A DNA stretch of 64,000 nucleotides from Lycocorax pyrrhopterus obiensis (taxonomy: Eukaryota; Chordata; Aves; Passeriformes; Paradisaeidae): contig JACSVZ010000008.1 in assembly GCA_014706295.1 (NCBI GenBank), forward strand, positions 18,951,659 to 19,015,658. Reading direction: 5' to 3'. Positions 11,201 through 19,120 of this stretch are shown piece after piece; within the stretch, counting starts at the first letter, position 1; every line of letters begins with the position of its first letter. The notes under the pieces were generated by a model that saw nothing but the letters and a program-made list of their open reading frames with translations, did not search any database and had not been told where the DNA came from. The translations under genes were made by a program, and so were the position numbers.

Positions 11201-14200
11201 TGCCACGTTGCTCTCGTAGAATCGACAGGGACATCGGTAAGACAGGCTGACGGGTTTTTCTGCGGGACAAAGGGAGGGAAAGGACACGTTACCTCTTGCT
11301 CCCGGTCAGCAGCACAGATCCACCCATCAGGGCTCACAGGATCAGGGCTCACAGAAAGAAACTCCCTCCAAATATGCAGGTGAAAAAAAAAAAAAAAGGC
11401 AGAAAAGCTGTAGCTTTGGGAGAGCATTTGCCCACAGCTCAGAGCACAATCCCTTCAGATCAGTGCCCAGCCTTTCAACCGGGGTGCGTGGGATTTTGGA
11501 AGACAAAAGGAGAGGGAGAGAAAATGGAGATAAGTAAAATCGAAGAGATTAGAATAAGGAGCCGTTCCATTGTGCAGGGATGCTCCTGGTAATTAGACAA
11601 GATAAAGGCCAAAAGAGGGGGCACTTGTCCTCGGTGTTGTTCTACTCAAACGATTTTGACCCGAGGCCAAATTAGAAGGTAGCCAGAAGAAAGCGATGAA
11701 TTCCAGAGAGTTCAGATCAAAACGGCTCGGCTCAGGTGCAGGCTTTTCACAGGGGACTTAGTAGCTACAGAAAAGCTCTGGTTTTGCAGGCGTTCCCAGG
11801 GCCCAGCTGACCTTTCCCCACCGCAGCCAGCCCTGACTCCCAGCAGAGGTACCCGCACCAGAAGGTGCGGCTCATAGATGCGAGATCCCGGCGGTTTCAC
11901 ATAAGACACTTGGGAGTCTTTTGAATTTCTAGCCTGCGGGTAAGGCAATCGAGGAGACAGTCATCAGCCAGAGCATCCTCAATACACTATTCAGGGGCCA
12001 CCGGACTGGATGAGAGTTCTGTCACTGGCATCACAAGGGACAGAATTAAGTTTAACCCCCTAGGCTAAAAATCTGCCATGTATATGCATGCAGGACTGAG
12101 AAAAGCAGCCTGGCGCCCACCACAGCCTCTGCTACCCGATTTCTCTATGGGACTACTTAATTACTGGCAATTAAATGCACCTAAGTAAGGTCTTCACTCG
12201 GACTGTAAGTTTGAAAGTTCCATGTACAATGAAGTACAGACACAGAAGCTTTGCCTGGAAATCTAAGAGTTGCCTAAAATTTTAAAGAATTTCCCAGTGG
12301 AGCGGTTTTCAGCCTCTGGGAGGAATTAAATTCATACACCTAACCCCTGAAATCTGGCTCATGCTGTAGATGGTCAGATCTATATCTGACAGGGCTCGAG
12401 ATCCCACATGGCAATCTGCCGTGCTGTGTGTTTAGCCACACAGGAGTACTTGCGGCATCCAAAACCAGTTCCCTTTAAAGGCAAATGGGGAGCTAAAGAG
12501 CAGGGAAGGGCTTGGAATTCCTAAACAGCTGTCTAGGAAGGTGAGAAAGACAGGTTTTCAAGTGTAGCTGATCTGCATATATTGCACATTTATTGATGCC
12601 TGTCTCTAGCACATATAACCACAGATAACAGGGTGAAATTGTCCTGTCCTGAGGAGGGAAGCTCCCTTTTTCCCGGTGTCTCTACCAAGAGACGAGCCAG
12701 AATCAGACCCCACAGGAGAGGAATTAATCAGTGGGAGTAGAGCTTCTCCTGATTCACACCAGAATCTGGACTATAAATTAACAAAATTGAAGGACTTTTC
12801 TATCAGTTTTATAGCAGTCCAAACAGTGATTCCACCTATGAGTTAATAATCTGCAGGGGGAGGCGGAAGGAGGGCTACAGGGTGAGCCTCGAGAACATGG
12901 AGTAGCCTGGTTAGTGCTAATGTGGGGAAGGCACTAGGATTTCCCACTGCAAATCTGTGCCTGATAGCTACACATCTGTGAGTTTGTACTAGAAAGGGAG
13001 GCTGAAACTGAACACAGTCATACAACACCACTCAGCACAGCTGCAGTGACAGTATATCTGCAAGCTTGCCTCAACCAAGTTTAAGCCAGCTTTAACTTAA
13101 ACAACAAGCAAGAGATGAACTGTTCAGATCCATGACTTGATAATGCAATCCTGTCCTCTCTCAGACTCGAGGTGGGATTTTCAATCCCATACCACTTGAA
13201 ATCAGGAACAGAGAAAGTTTAACCATGACTAAACATGTCTGTAAGTCCCAAAGTTGTTTCTTGCCCGAGAAAAGGCATCTGGCACAGCAAGGAAGAGGGG
13301 AAGCCCCAGTATTCAGTGTTCTGTCACACCAAGGTGAGGTGGAATGACAAATCCCCTCCCAGCACAAGAATCCATTTGGTATTTCTGTGTGCCTTGCTTG
13401 GTGATCAGGAGCAGGCACTGAGCGTCAGGGAGCGGCAGCACAGGCACCGAGATTGGGTCAGCTCTCTGTATCACCAACAGGGAATCAAATCAGTAACTCC
13501 TGCCGCTGCCCCTTGTCTCACTGTGCTCTCAACAAGGCTGGAAACCAGGGAAAACTAGTGCATGTGGCATCTTCCAACACATGAACCCCTATCTTCCAAA
13601 AGTAGGAGAGGCAAGGGGCCGTTTGGAGGCCATAATTTAGGAAGAGAACATTTCTGGTCTTGCTCTGAGACTGACAAACACATTCCTTATCTCATTTCAA
13701 AATTTGAAACATACTGTTGCGTGTACATTAGAGCTGATTTACCTGATTAATTAATCTACCAATTTGTACTGTTGAGTTCTTAGACGTCTAATAAACACTG
13801 AGCACAAGCTGAAGCCATTCTCTCAGTGTGGCAAATTAGTATAGTCTGTTAATTGCCTTATCACATGAAAACATAACTGATGGCACATGAAGATTTTGAG
13901 ACCTCTATCTGTCTGGCACATTTAGTTAAAATGGATGAATAGAGTCAAAAGTTACAGAAGAGCCAGATGCTAATTTGATGCTAATGACATCTCGATATCA
14001 TTCCTTCAACCTAATTTTACTTAGACACAAAGAGAACATCTCTTTCGGCCTCGACTAGAAGAGTTTGAAGGGGTTTGGGTGTTTTGTCTTTTGGGGTGTT
14101 TTTAACAATAATTAGTTTTATTGTTTTCTAACTCAAGATGAATTTTGTTGGCTCTGAACACCCACTTTTGCTGACAAATTCTCTCTAGAGACAAAGCACA

Positions 14201-16448
14201 CACAAAATGCTCTCACAGAGTGGCCGCTTGTCAGTGTTGGACAATACCTATTTCATCCCGCAGGGATCTGCTTCTCTTCACCCACACTGGACATTAAGGG
14301 AAGAAGTGAGTTGCCAGTTCTGCTGCAAAGTTATCAGCAGTAACTTACTGGGAGGACTAGGAAGCTCTGGATGCTTGAATGGAGAGGGAAGCTCTCCAGG
14401 CAACCAGGCTGGACATGGACAGGCAAAACATTTGATGGAAGCATCATTTTACTTCTGCCCAGCCTAGGGAGCATTTGTCATTATCAGGAGATGGTTGACA
14501 ACTTTTTAAAGTGTAGAACAGCTCCATTTCCCTGGAAAGAGAGGCTGGGATAGACAGACACAGCTTTACCAGGTGACTAAGAGGAATTCAGAGCTCACCT
14601 GCCCCCCAGTACAAGGTAGCCCTGTGAGCCCTCATCTGGATCAGGGCTGAGAGCACTACATGACATGCAAAGTAGGCAAAAAACTCCGCTCTTTACACCG
14701 CAAGACGGAGGGGTCACTTTCCTTATACTAGTTTCTCTCCAGCCCTTGTGAGCCGTTTCCTTCCTCAGGCAGCCAGGTCCCCACACGCTTGTCCCAACAT
14801 AAGACACCTTTGCTGCCAGCAAAGGAGAGCAGCCGCGCTGGGGGCGAACCGAGCTGCAGCCGGGCAGTCCTGCCGGCCTCCCAGCCCTGAGCAAAGTGCT
14901 GCCAGAGGGAGGCAAGGGGGAGGAGAGCCTCTGAGCCCCGGTCCCTTCCTCCCGCGCCTCCAGACCTGCGCTCGCCTGCAGAGACGAGGGAAGCCCGCTC
15001 AGGTACCCAGGCGCCGGCAGCCCCAGCAGCTCGGAAGCTGGTGATGGTGGCGGCCAGGGACTGGAGCTGGCACTGCCATCCGTGGTCCCCCGGCTCTGTC
15101 TACACTACCTGCCGTTCTCGTTTCCCAGCTCGCAGCCCCGGGGTGGTAGATATGGCGAACGCGGCGGGGGCCGGAGCCACCTGCCCGGGGCGTTGGAGCC
15201 TCTCCAGGGGAGTGCCGGCGCCGTGTTCCAACGGGACGGGGCTGCTGGGTGGAAAGGCATCGGGGAAATTTTCGGGAAAAATTAACTCGCTCAGGCTAAA
15301 CAAGGAGGGCACCGGAGAGCATCCTCTGCCTCCCTGGTGGGGAACACCCAAGTTTCGTTCGCCAGAATGGGAGAATGGGACGGGAGCGGAGGTCTGAAAA
15401 GGCTCTCCTTACTCAGCCAGAGCGGTTTCGACCAGGGGACAGGAGGGGGCAAGTCTCTGCCAGGTGAGAAGCCAGCTGCAAGAGGAGCGTCCGGAGGATG
15501 CCCAGAGGTTGTGGACAGAACCTCGCCCCGCCAGGCTTGGGGAGTGCGGGTGCCCCGCTCTGTGCGAGCTCCCCGGAACCCCGGAGCCCAGGGCTCCCCG
15601 CGGGACGCGGGGCAAGAAGCGCGGGTTGCCGCGGTCTCCGGGGCTGCTCGAACGCGGAGGCTTCCACAGAGCGCAGCTGGCAAAGCAAGCCTGGCAGCTG
15701 TCGCTGCGACCGGGCTCCGGGGGCGACACGCGAGACCGCGGGGACCGGCGTGGGGCGGGCGGGCTGTGAGACGGCGCTGCAGTGACTGCGCGGCCACCGC
15801 CGCCAGCCCGCGATCCCCCAGACCTCCCGTCACGGCAGCTCCCTGCGCCCCCGAAACCTCCCCGTGCACCGCGCCGCGAGTGCGGTAAATTCCTGCCTAG
15901 TGACCGCTTTGGCTCAGCTCTGCCCTGATTGAGGAAAGATAGATCACGACAGAGGACAGAAGAGGAACCGAACAACCGCCTGTTTCTAATTTCTTCTAAC
16001 TTTTAGGGTTGGGGGTTTTTTGTTAGAGGGAAAGTCGACATGCATATTTTGCAGCCAAAACACCTCCCTGCAGACCGAGCGCTGTTGAAAGTCTTCCCCC
16101 AGACGACTTCAATCTGGGGCGAGTTTGGCAGCGAGGACCGCTTTAGCCAGCTTTTTGAAAAAAGCCAGGGAGGGATGGAGGAGAGGGAGGAATAGGAGCC
16201 TGCCTGCTTCCAGCTCAGCACAGCCATCGCTCGGACTCGCCAGACGCATCTGAGCCGCGGCAGGAGCCCGAGCCGGGAGAGCGGTGTAGCTGCGAGGCGA
16301 GGGGGGAAAGAGCGGGGATTTCCGCGGGACCATCGCTCCCGGCCGGGCTCCCGGCAGGAGCGGTGCGAGCGGCCGCAGCTCACTTACCCTCCGAGAGGGA
16401 GATGACGGCCAGGGCGAAGGCGAGCAGCGCCAGGGCGCGGAGGTCCAT
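2238..16448 (-). CDS. CXCL12: CXCL12 beta isoform, joined from four exons
   Basis: This isoform uses 16448-16388, 11259-11142, 7758-7672 and 2253-2238, which is 282 nt or 93 residues plus a TAA stop. It shares everything with alpha up to Asn88. The codon for Lys89 is then split across the last intron (AA from exon 3, G from exon 4) and is followed by Arg-Phe-Lys-Met, the same four-residue tail as mammalian CXCL12-beta. The split codon, canonical sites on both sides, the exact tail and a conserved start of the beta 3' UTR together make the call firm, although no transcript was seen. The added basic residues are known in mammals to change C-terminal processing. Confidence 0.93.
3853..4025 (+). 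mobile_element. MIR-like SINE remnant
   Basis: The order of segments follows the MIR consensus as I know it. It shows an ATTATCC start to the core (3879-3885), a GGGGAAATGGAGAT segment standing where MIR has 'gatgaggaaactgag', then TTTGCCCAAGGTCCCATAAG (3931-3950) against 'cttgcccaaggtcacacag', and then GTCAGTGGAAGAGCAGGGAC and TTGAACCTGAGG against 'gtaagtggcagagccgggattcgaaccc'. It lies antisense to CXCL12 within intron 3. The match in order over about 150 bases makes it convincing for such an old element. Confidence 0.7.
5432..5437 (-). terminator. CXCL12: Distal polyadenylation signal AATAAA of CXCL12-alpha
   Basis: AATAAA on the minus strand follows GGGAATTTATTTTTCTGG, closely matching the last segment of the human alpha mRNA (GGGAATTTATTTACCTG then AATAAA). 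This is probably the main alpha cleavage signal, with the mRNA end near 5415. Confidence 0.75.
5470..5790 (-). promoter_or_regulatory. CXCL12: Deeply conserved block of the CXCL12-alpha 3' UTR
   Basis: On the minus strand this block contains several runs I recall from the human alpha 3' UTR in the same order: CAATTCATATATTTGAA, GGAGCCATATGAATGT, TTTTTTCACTTGTAC, AATGTGACATTA and TATGCACTAGCAATAAAA. Conservation from bird to mammal of this A+T-rich noncoding stretch suggests post-transcriptional control such as microRNA or RNA-binding-protein sites. The match is from memory, not from an alignment. Confidence 0.8.
5496..5501 (-). terminator. CXCL12: Proximal polyadenylation signal AATAAA of CXCL12-alpha
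   Basis: AATAAA reads on the minus strand inside GCAATAAAATGG and is followed by CTAATTGTTTCATG, the same context as in the human alpha 3' UTR. It lies about 60 bases before a second signal. Confidence 0.75.
5935..6118. repeat. Possible ancient archosaur dispersed repeat
   Basis: The segment GGGACCAAATTCTCTCTTG followed by TACTCAATGTAAACCAGGAT, and an end reading AGTGAGAGCAGAA, resembles a short dispersed element I recall from turtle, crocodile and bird DNA ('ccaaattctg... gtgtaaatcagga ... gtgagagcagaa'). It would lie in the alpha 3' UTR. The family name is not known to me and the copy is badly decayed. Confidence 0.3.
7668..7758 (-). CDS. CXCL12: CXCL12 coding exon 3 (C-terminal helix and alpha stop)
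   Basis: The acceptor CAG ends at 7759, preceded by a short pyrimidine run. The split codon GT|T gives Val60. The exon encodes [18 protein letters not shown] followed by the C-terminal helix, with Cys71 as the fourth conserved cysteine. The alpha stop TAA is at 7670-7668. The same bases are part of a splice donor, GTAAGG at 7671-7666, used for the beta isoform, so exon 3 ends either by reading on to the stop (alpha) or by splicing after 7672 (beta). Confidence 0.97.
7668..16448 (-). CDS. CXCL12: CXCL12 (SDF-1) chemokine, alpha isoform, joined from three exons
   Basis: The coding parts are 16448-16388, 11259-11142 and 7758-7668. They join in phase to 270 nt, or 89 residues plus a TAA stop, the same length as human CXCL12-alpha. 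Residues 1-21 form a hydrophobic signal peptide ([15 protein letters not shown] then ISLSEE), and the mature protein should begin [11 protein letters not shown]. The four chemokine cysteines are precursor residues 30, 32, 55 and 71, and C30-P-C32 is the CXC motif. The heparin-binding cluster KHLK is at 45-48, and the C-terminal helix [12 protein letters not shown] ends the protein. From the family, this secreted ligand binds CXCR4 and ACKR3 and directs migration of progenitor, germ and lymphoid cells. Compared with my memory of the human mature protein, Phe14 is Tyr, His17 is Asn and Arg41 is Lys, all mild changes. The identification is very secure. No frameshift or premature stop is visible. 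Confidence 0.97.
7759..11141 (-). other. CXCL12: CXCL12 intron 2
   Basis: This 3.4 kb intron has donor GTAAGT at 11141-11136 and acceptor CAG ending at 7759. I see no further exon. It holds an A-rich ACAAACAAACAAA run near 10548 and a short tandem duplication of CCTCTCACCTAATA at 9052-9082. Otherwise nothing in it is recognisable. Confidence 0.9.
11142..11259 (-). CDS. CXCL12: CXCL12 coding exon 2 (CXC motif and beta-sheet core)
   Basis: This exon is 118 nt, the length of the human exon. The acceptor is a CAG ending at 11260 and the donor is GTAAGT at 11141-11136. The split codon G|AA gives Glu21, followed by mature residues [16 protein letters not shown] and on to the CSLQIV strand. It carries the first three conserved cysteines (precursor 30, 32 and 55), the receptor-contact N-loop (RFYESN) and the KHLK heparin-binding cluster. 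It ends in phase 2. Confidence 0.97.
11326..11355. repeat. 15-bp tandem duplication
   Basis: The unit ATCAGGGCTCACAG(G/A) occurs twice head to tail about 65 bases upstream of the exon 2 acceptor on the minus strand. It looks like a simple local duplication. Confidence 0.85.
13967..13985. promoter_or_regulatory. Paired octamer-like sites ATGCTAAT in intron 1
   Basis: ATGCTAAT occurs at 13967-13974 and again at 13978-13985, exactly 11 bases apart, so both sites face the same side of the helix. ATGCTAAT is a known variant of the POU octamer. They lie in an A+T-rich segment of intron 1. A regulatory role is inferred only from the motif and spacing. Confidence 0.35.
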
Positions 16449-16570
16449 GCTGGGGCGGCTGGAGGACGCGGGCAGGCGCTGCTCTGCTCGTCCCGGCGGC
16501 CGCGGCGCTCTGCTGGCGGCCCCTCCGCCCCTCCCGCTATAGAGGGGCCGGGGGCGGGGGGAGGAGAGCC
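14820..16570. promoter_or_regulatory. CpG island over CXCL12 exon 1 and proximal intron 1
   Basis: The sequence is visibly G+C-rich with dense CpG dinucleotides, especially at 14820-15320, 15480-15890 and 16240-16570, in contrast to the A+T-rich flanks. It spans the promoter, exon 1 and the first 1.5 kb of intron 1. Long ORFs in all frames here are a by-product of few stop codons in GC-rich DNA and show no recognisable protein. Boundaries are by eye. Confidence 0.8.
16388..16448 (-). CDS. CXCL12: CXCL12 coding exon 1 (signal peptide)
   Basis: Coding exon 1 is 61 nt, giving 20 codons plus one base (phase 1). The ATG at 16448-16446 has A at -3 and G at +4, a strong initiation context. The exon encodes a short charged N-terminus, a Leu/Ala-rich core and a polar end (SLSE), which is a typical secretory signal. 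It ends in a consensus donor, GTAAGT, at 16387-16382. The exon sits in a CpG island just downstream of a TATA-like element. Confidence 0.96.
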
Positions 16571-16620
16571 AGGGGGAGTAGCTAGACTGTGATTTATTGC
16601 CCGTGGCATGTTATTACATC
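16449..16620 (-). promoter_or_regulatory. CXCL12: CXCL12 core promoter and 5' UTR
   Basis: Read on the minus strand, a TATA-like element (CTCTATAGC, TATA core at 16541-16538) lies about 90 bases before the ATG. It is flanked by GC boxes at 16552-16557 (upstream; GGGCGG on the plus strand) and 16525-16530 (downstream; GGGCGG on the minus strand), which are candidate Sp1 sites. If the TATA-like element is used, transcription would start near 16510 and give a 5' UTR of about 60 nt, somewhat shorter than the human one as I remember it. The start site itself is inferred. Confidence 0.7.
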
Positions 16621-18290
16621 CTTCCTCTGCTAAAAATGGTTGGAAAGGAACCAAAAAAGCGAGGGCTCCTCGCTCCGCTCCGTCAGCCCGGCAGCCTCCC
16701 CCCAGGCACAGCGTCTGCCCCCACAGCTCCGCGCTCAGAGCCCCCTGGGGGGACCGGCGGCTCGGGGCTGCGGCGGGGACCGGCATCACCGTCACCCCAT
16801 CCAGCCCCAGCTGGGGCAAGAAAGTTGTTTCCTCACCAAACTGTGCCAGCCCCGGGCCCTTCTGGGCACCCTGGCCTCGCTGCTCCTGAACCAGAGCTGC
16901 TGGATACCGGGATAGCGGTGGGGGACGCACCCCTTAAGTGTTCGCACTGGGGAGAGAAGAAAAGTTCCCCCTTCACTCTCGTGGGTGCGAATCTAGATAT
17001 TCACTGACACTCTGGGCATCGGGTACAGCGCCTCATACGAAGCATCTTCCTAGAAGTTTATGTGGGCATTTGGAGGGGGAAAAGGCAGAGAGAGAGAGAG
17101 GAGAGAGGCTTTCATTTTTTGCCTCTGCGTGTTTGGCCCTAAACACCACCTCTTCCTTGTATTAAATGAACCCAGTAGCACATTTGCTGCCAACATTCCA
17201 CCTCCTTTGTATTGCAGATGCCACTGGGCTCCCTGGCACCTCGGCTGAAAGCCCCGGTAGTCCTGCAGAGCCCGGTGGCCCAGGACTGTCACTTGCCCTC
17301 AGCTATTGCAGAATTGTCAAGTGTAACTGACTCAAGCATGTCCTCGCTGTCTGCAGCCCAAGCTCATGGGGGCCTGTTTGTTGCCATTAAAAACTTTAAA
17401 TAAACATCGAAGCTTTGATTGAATTTGGACTCCTCGTCTGCATTTAAAACAGGCACCTTTGGCTGGGCCAGTGTGGGGTCGAGTGGGTACAGCTAGTCCT
17501 GGTGTGGATCTGTTTAAAGGACAGGTCCATGATGACACCAAAAGCACCAGCGGAGTTGTTTTGTACCCTGGGTAACTGCTAATTCTCTCAGCCACAGCCC
17601 ACGAAGTTGGACACAGGAGTTCAAACATTGCATTTGTGCTAACCTGTGACTGTTTCACTGAGAGAAGATGGTTTCTAAAGGCCAGGAGAAATGCTTGCAG
17701 TGATGCTTGATGATGAACAGGATCCCTATCTTACACAGATACACATCCAACTCCCTAAATCTAGTTTTTCGTATTTCTTAGTCCCTTCTTACCAAACAGC
17801 ACTGAATTTGTTTAGGCTGATCTTGCTCCCAGATCCCCTCCTTTCTTTTAGGTGAGGTAGCACAGTAGTGCACTAACCTGATGCACTGAAAGGACCAATA
17901 ATTGTAACCAGTGCTGTGAGCCTGGCTACTGCTGCCGTGACAGCTGTGACACTCTGCAGGGATGGACGAACCTTATCGTAATTGCAAACACTCGAGGAGT
18001 GCTGCTGTCCCACCAGTGTTCCCACTGGCACACGAGGACATCCACACTGCATTTAGCCGAGACGCTGTTATGTCCACACCACACTTAGAGTCACAATTAC
18101 TTAGAGTAATAATACTTAAAGCAATAGCGTGTCTTTGCTGTTGCTATTGCCACAGAGAGAAACATCTCAAGGATCTAATCAAAGAGACTGGATAAATGTG
18201 GAATGAAATTAGAGCCCAATCTTTTCAGCAGTCTCTCCCTCGGTATCCCGAGACATGCAGGTGTGTTGTAACTGAAGGTAAAAACTAGTT
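16621..18290. other. CXCL12 upstream flank without a recognised gene
   Basis: The first 400 bases are G+C-rich shoulder of the promoter island. A GA run lies at 17089-17104. The rest is ordinary sequence. This is probably promoter-proximal regulatory DNA, but I cannot point to a specific element. Confidence 0.6.
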
Positions 18291-18299
18291 GGGTCCTAG

Positions 18300-18985
18300 G
18301 AAGTGTCTGGACAGACCTTCGGAGCTGAGTCGAAGAGTCCCAGCACGCAGATGAAAGGGCTCCCTCTACACCTCGGGATAGCTGAGTGCACGAGCAACAA
18401 GGCAGGAGGATGCCTCGGTCCCCCTCCGCCGCAGCCGCCTCTGCATGGGAGATCGAGTCTCCGAGAAGAAGGGGACACGGGTACCGGGACACCGCACCCG
18501 GCACCATCCCTCTACAGACTCCCCGACTCCCCGCAGCCAGCTCGGGAGTGGGATCCCGGCGGGGCAGGGAAGGGAAGCGGGGGTCCAGGTGCTTGGTAAA
18601 GTCCCCGGGAGCTTGGCACGGGCGCAGAGGCCACCCCGCAGTGCGGGACCCCCGCTCCGACGGCTGCCGGGCGAGCCGCGGCTGCTGCGCGCTGTGTCCC
18701 TGCCCGCCCGCGTGCCCAGCCCTGCGCGCACCCACGGCGGCGCTCCCCGCCGCGCACAGAGCCGACACCCGGGCGGGCTGCGGGGCTGCTCCGCCGGGGC
18801 CCTTTCCCGGAGCAGCACAGGACGTGCCCGGCCGCATCCCCGAGCGGAGGGGAGGTGTTGGGCCGGAGCGCGGCCGAGCAGAGCGGGGTGCGGGGACAGC
18901 GAGGGACGGGAGCCCGCACCGCCCGCAGCCCTGCGCCGGGGCTGCCTCCGCGGCTGCACCGCTGTCATCCTGCTCCTGGGTGCAG
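18300..18985. promoter_or_regulatory. Second CpG island about 2 kb upstream of CXCL12
   Basis: This G+C-rich, CpG-dense block is bounded sharply by A+T-rich DNA after 19020 and separated from the exon 1 island by about 1.3 kb of ordinary sequence. Overlapping long ORFs on both strands (up to 276 codons) show no protein family, low-complexity Pro/Arg/Ala composition and no splice structure that I can defend. It could be a distal or alternative CXCL12 promoter, or the promoter of an upstream noncoding transcript. Confidence 0.6.
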
Positions 18986-19096
18986 AAGAGATCTCCAGGC
19001 AGCAACCGAGCTCATCTGAATGAACTCCGAGCGATTTTCATGAACGACGATTTTTGGTTTTTCTTCCCGTCAAGCACAAACTGCTGCCTACGGGGT

Positions 19097-19120
19097 AACA
19101 AAACAAAACAAAACAAAACA
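19097..19120. repeat. (AAAAC)n microsatellite
   Basis: Nearly five uninterrupted copies of the pentamer lie immediately right of the second CpG island. Confidence 0.9.

Larger units (their letters stand above)
11260..16387 (-). other. CXCL12: CXCL12 intron 1
   Basis: This 5.1 kb intron has donor GTAAGT at 16387-16382 and acceptor CAG ending at 11260. Its first 1.5 kb is CpG island. The rest is ordinary, with an A+T-rich stretch at 13740-14160 that contains a duplicated POU-type octamer. An (A)14 run lies at 11383-11396. No additional exon is evident. Confidence 0.9.

Noticed and set aside
15291..15975. ORFs of 180-190 codons in the intron 1 CpG island
   Set aside because: Same reason: every frame is open because of G+C content, and no family resemblance.
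16109..16930. 273-codon ORF on the minus strand across the CXCL12 promoter and exon 1
   Set aside because: It overlaps exon 1 in a different frame within a CpG island, has Pro/Arg/Ala-rich composition, and the real exon 1 with its donor explains the locus.
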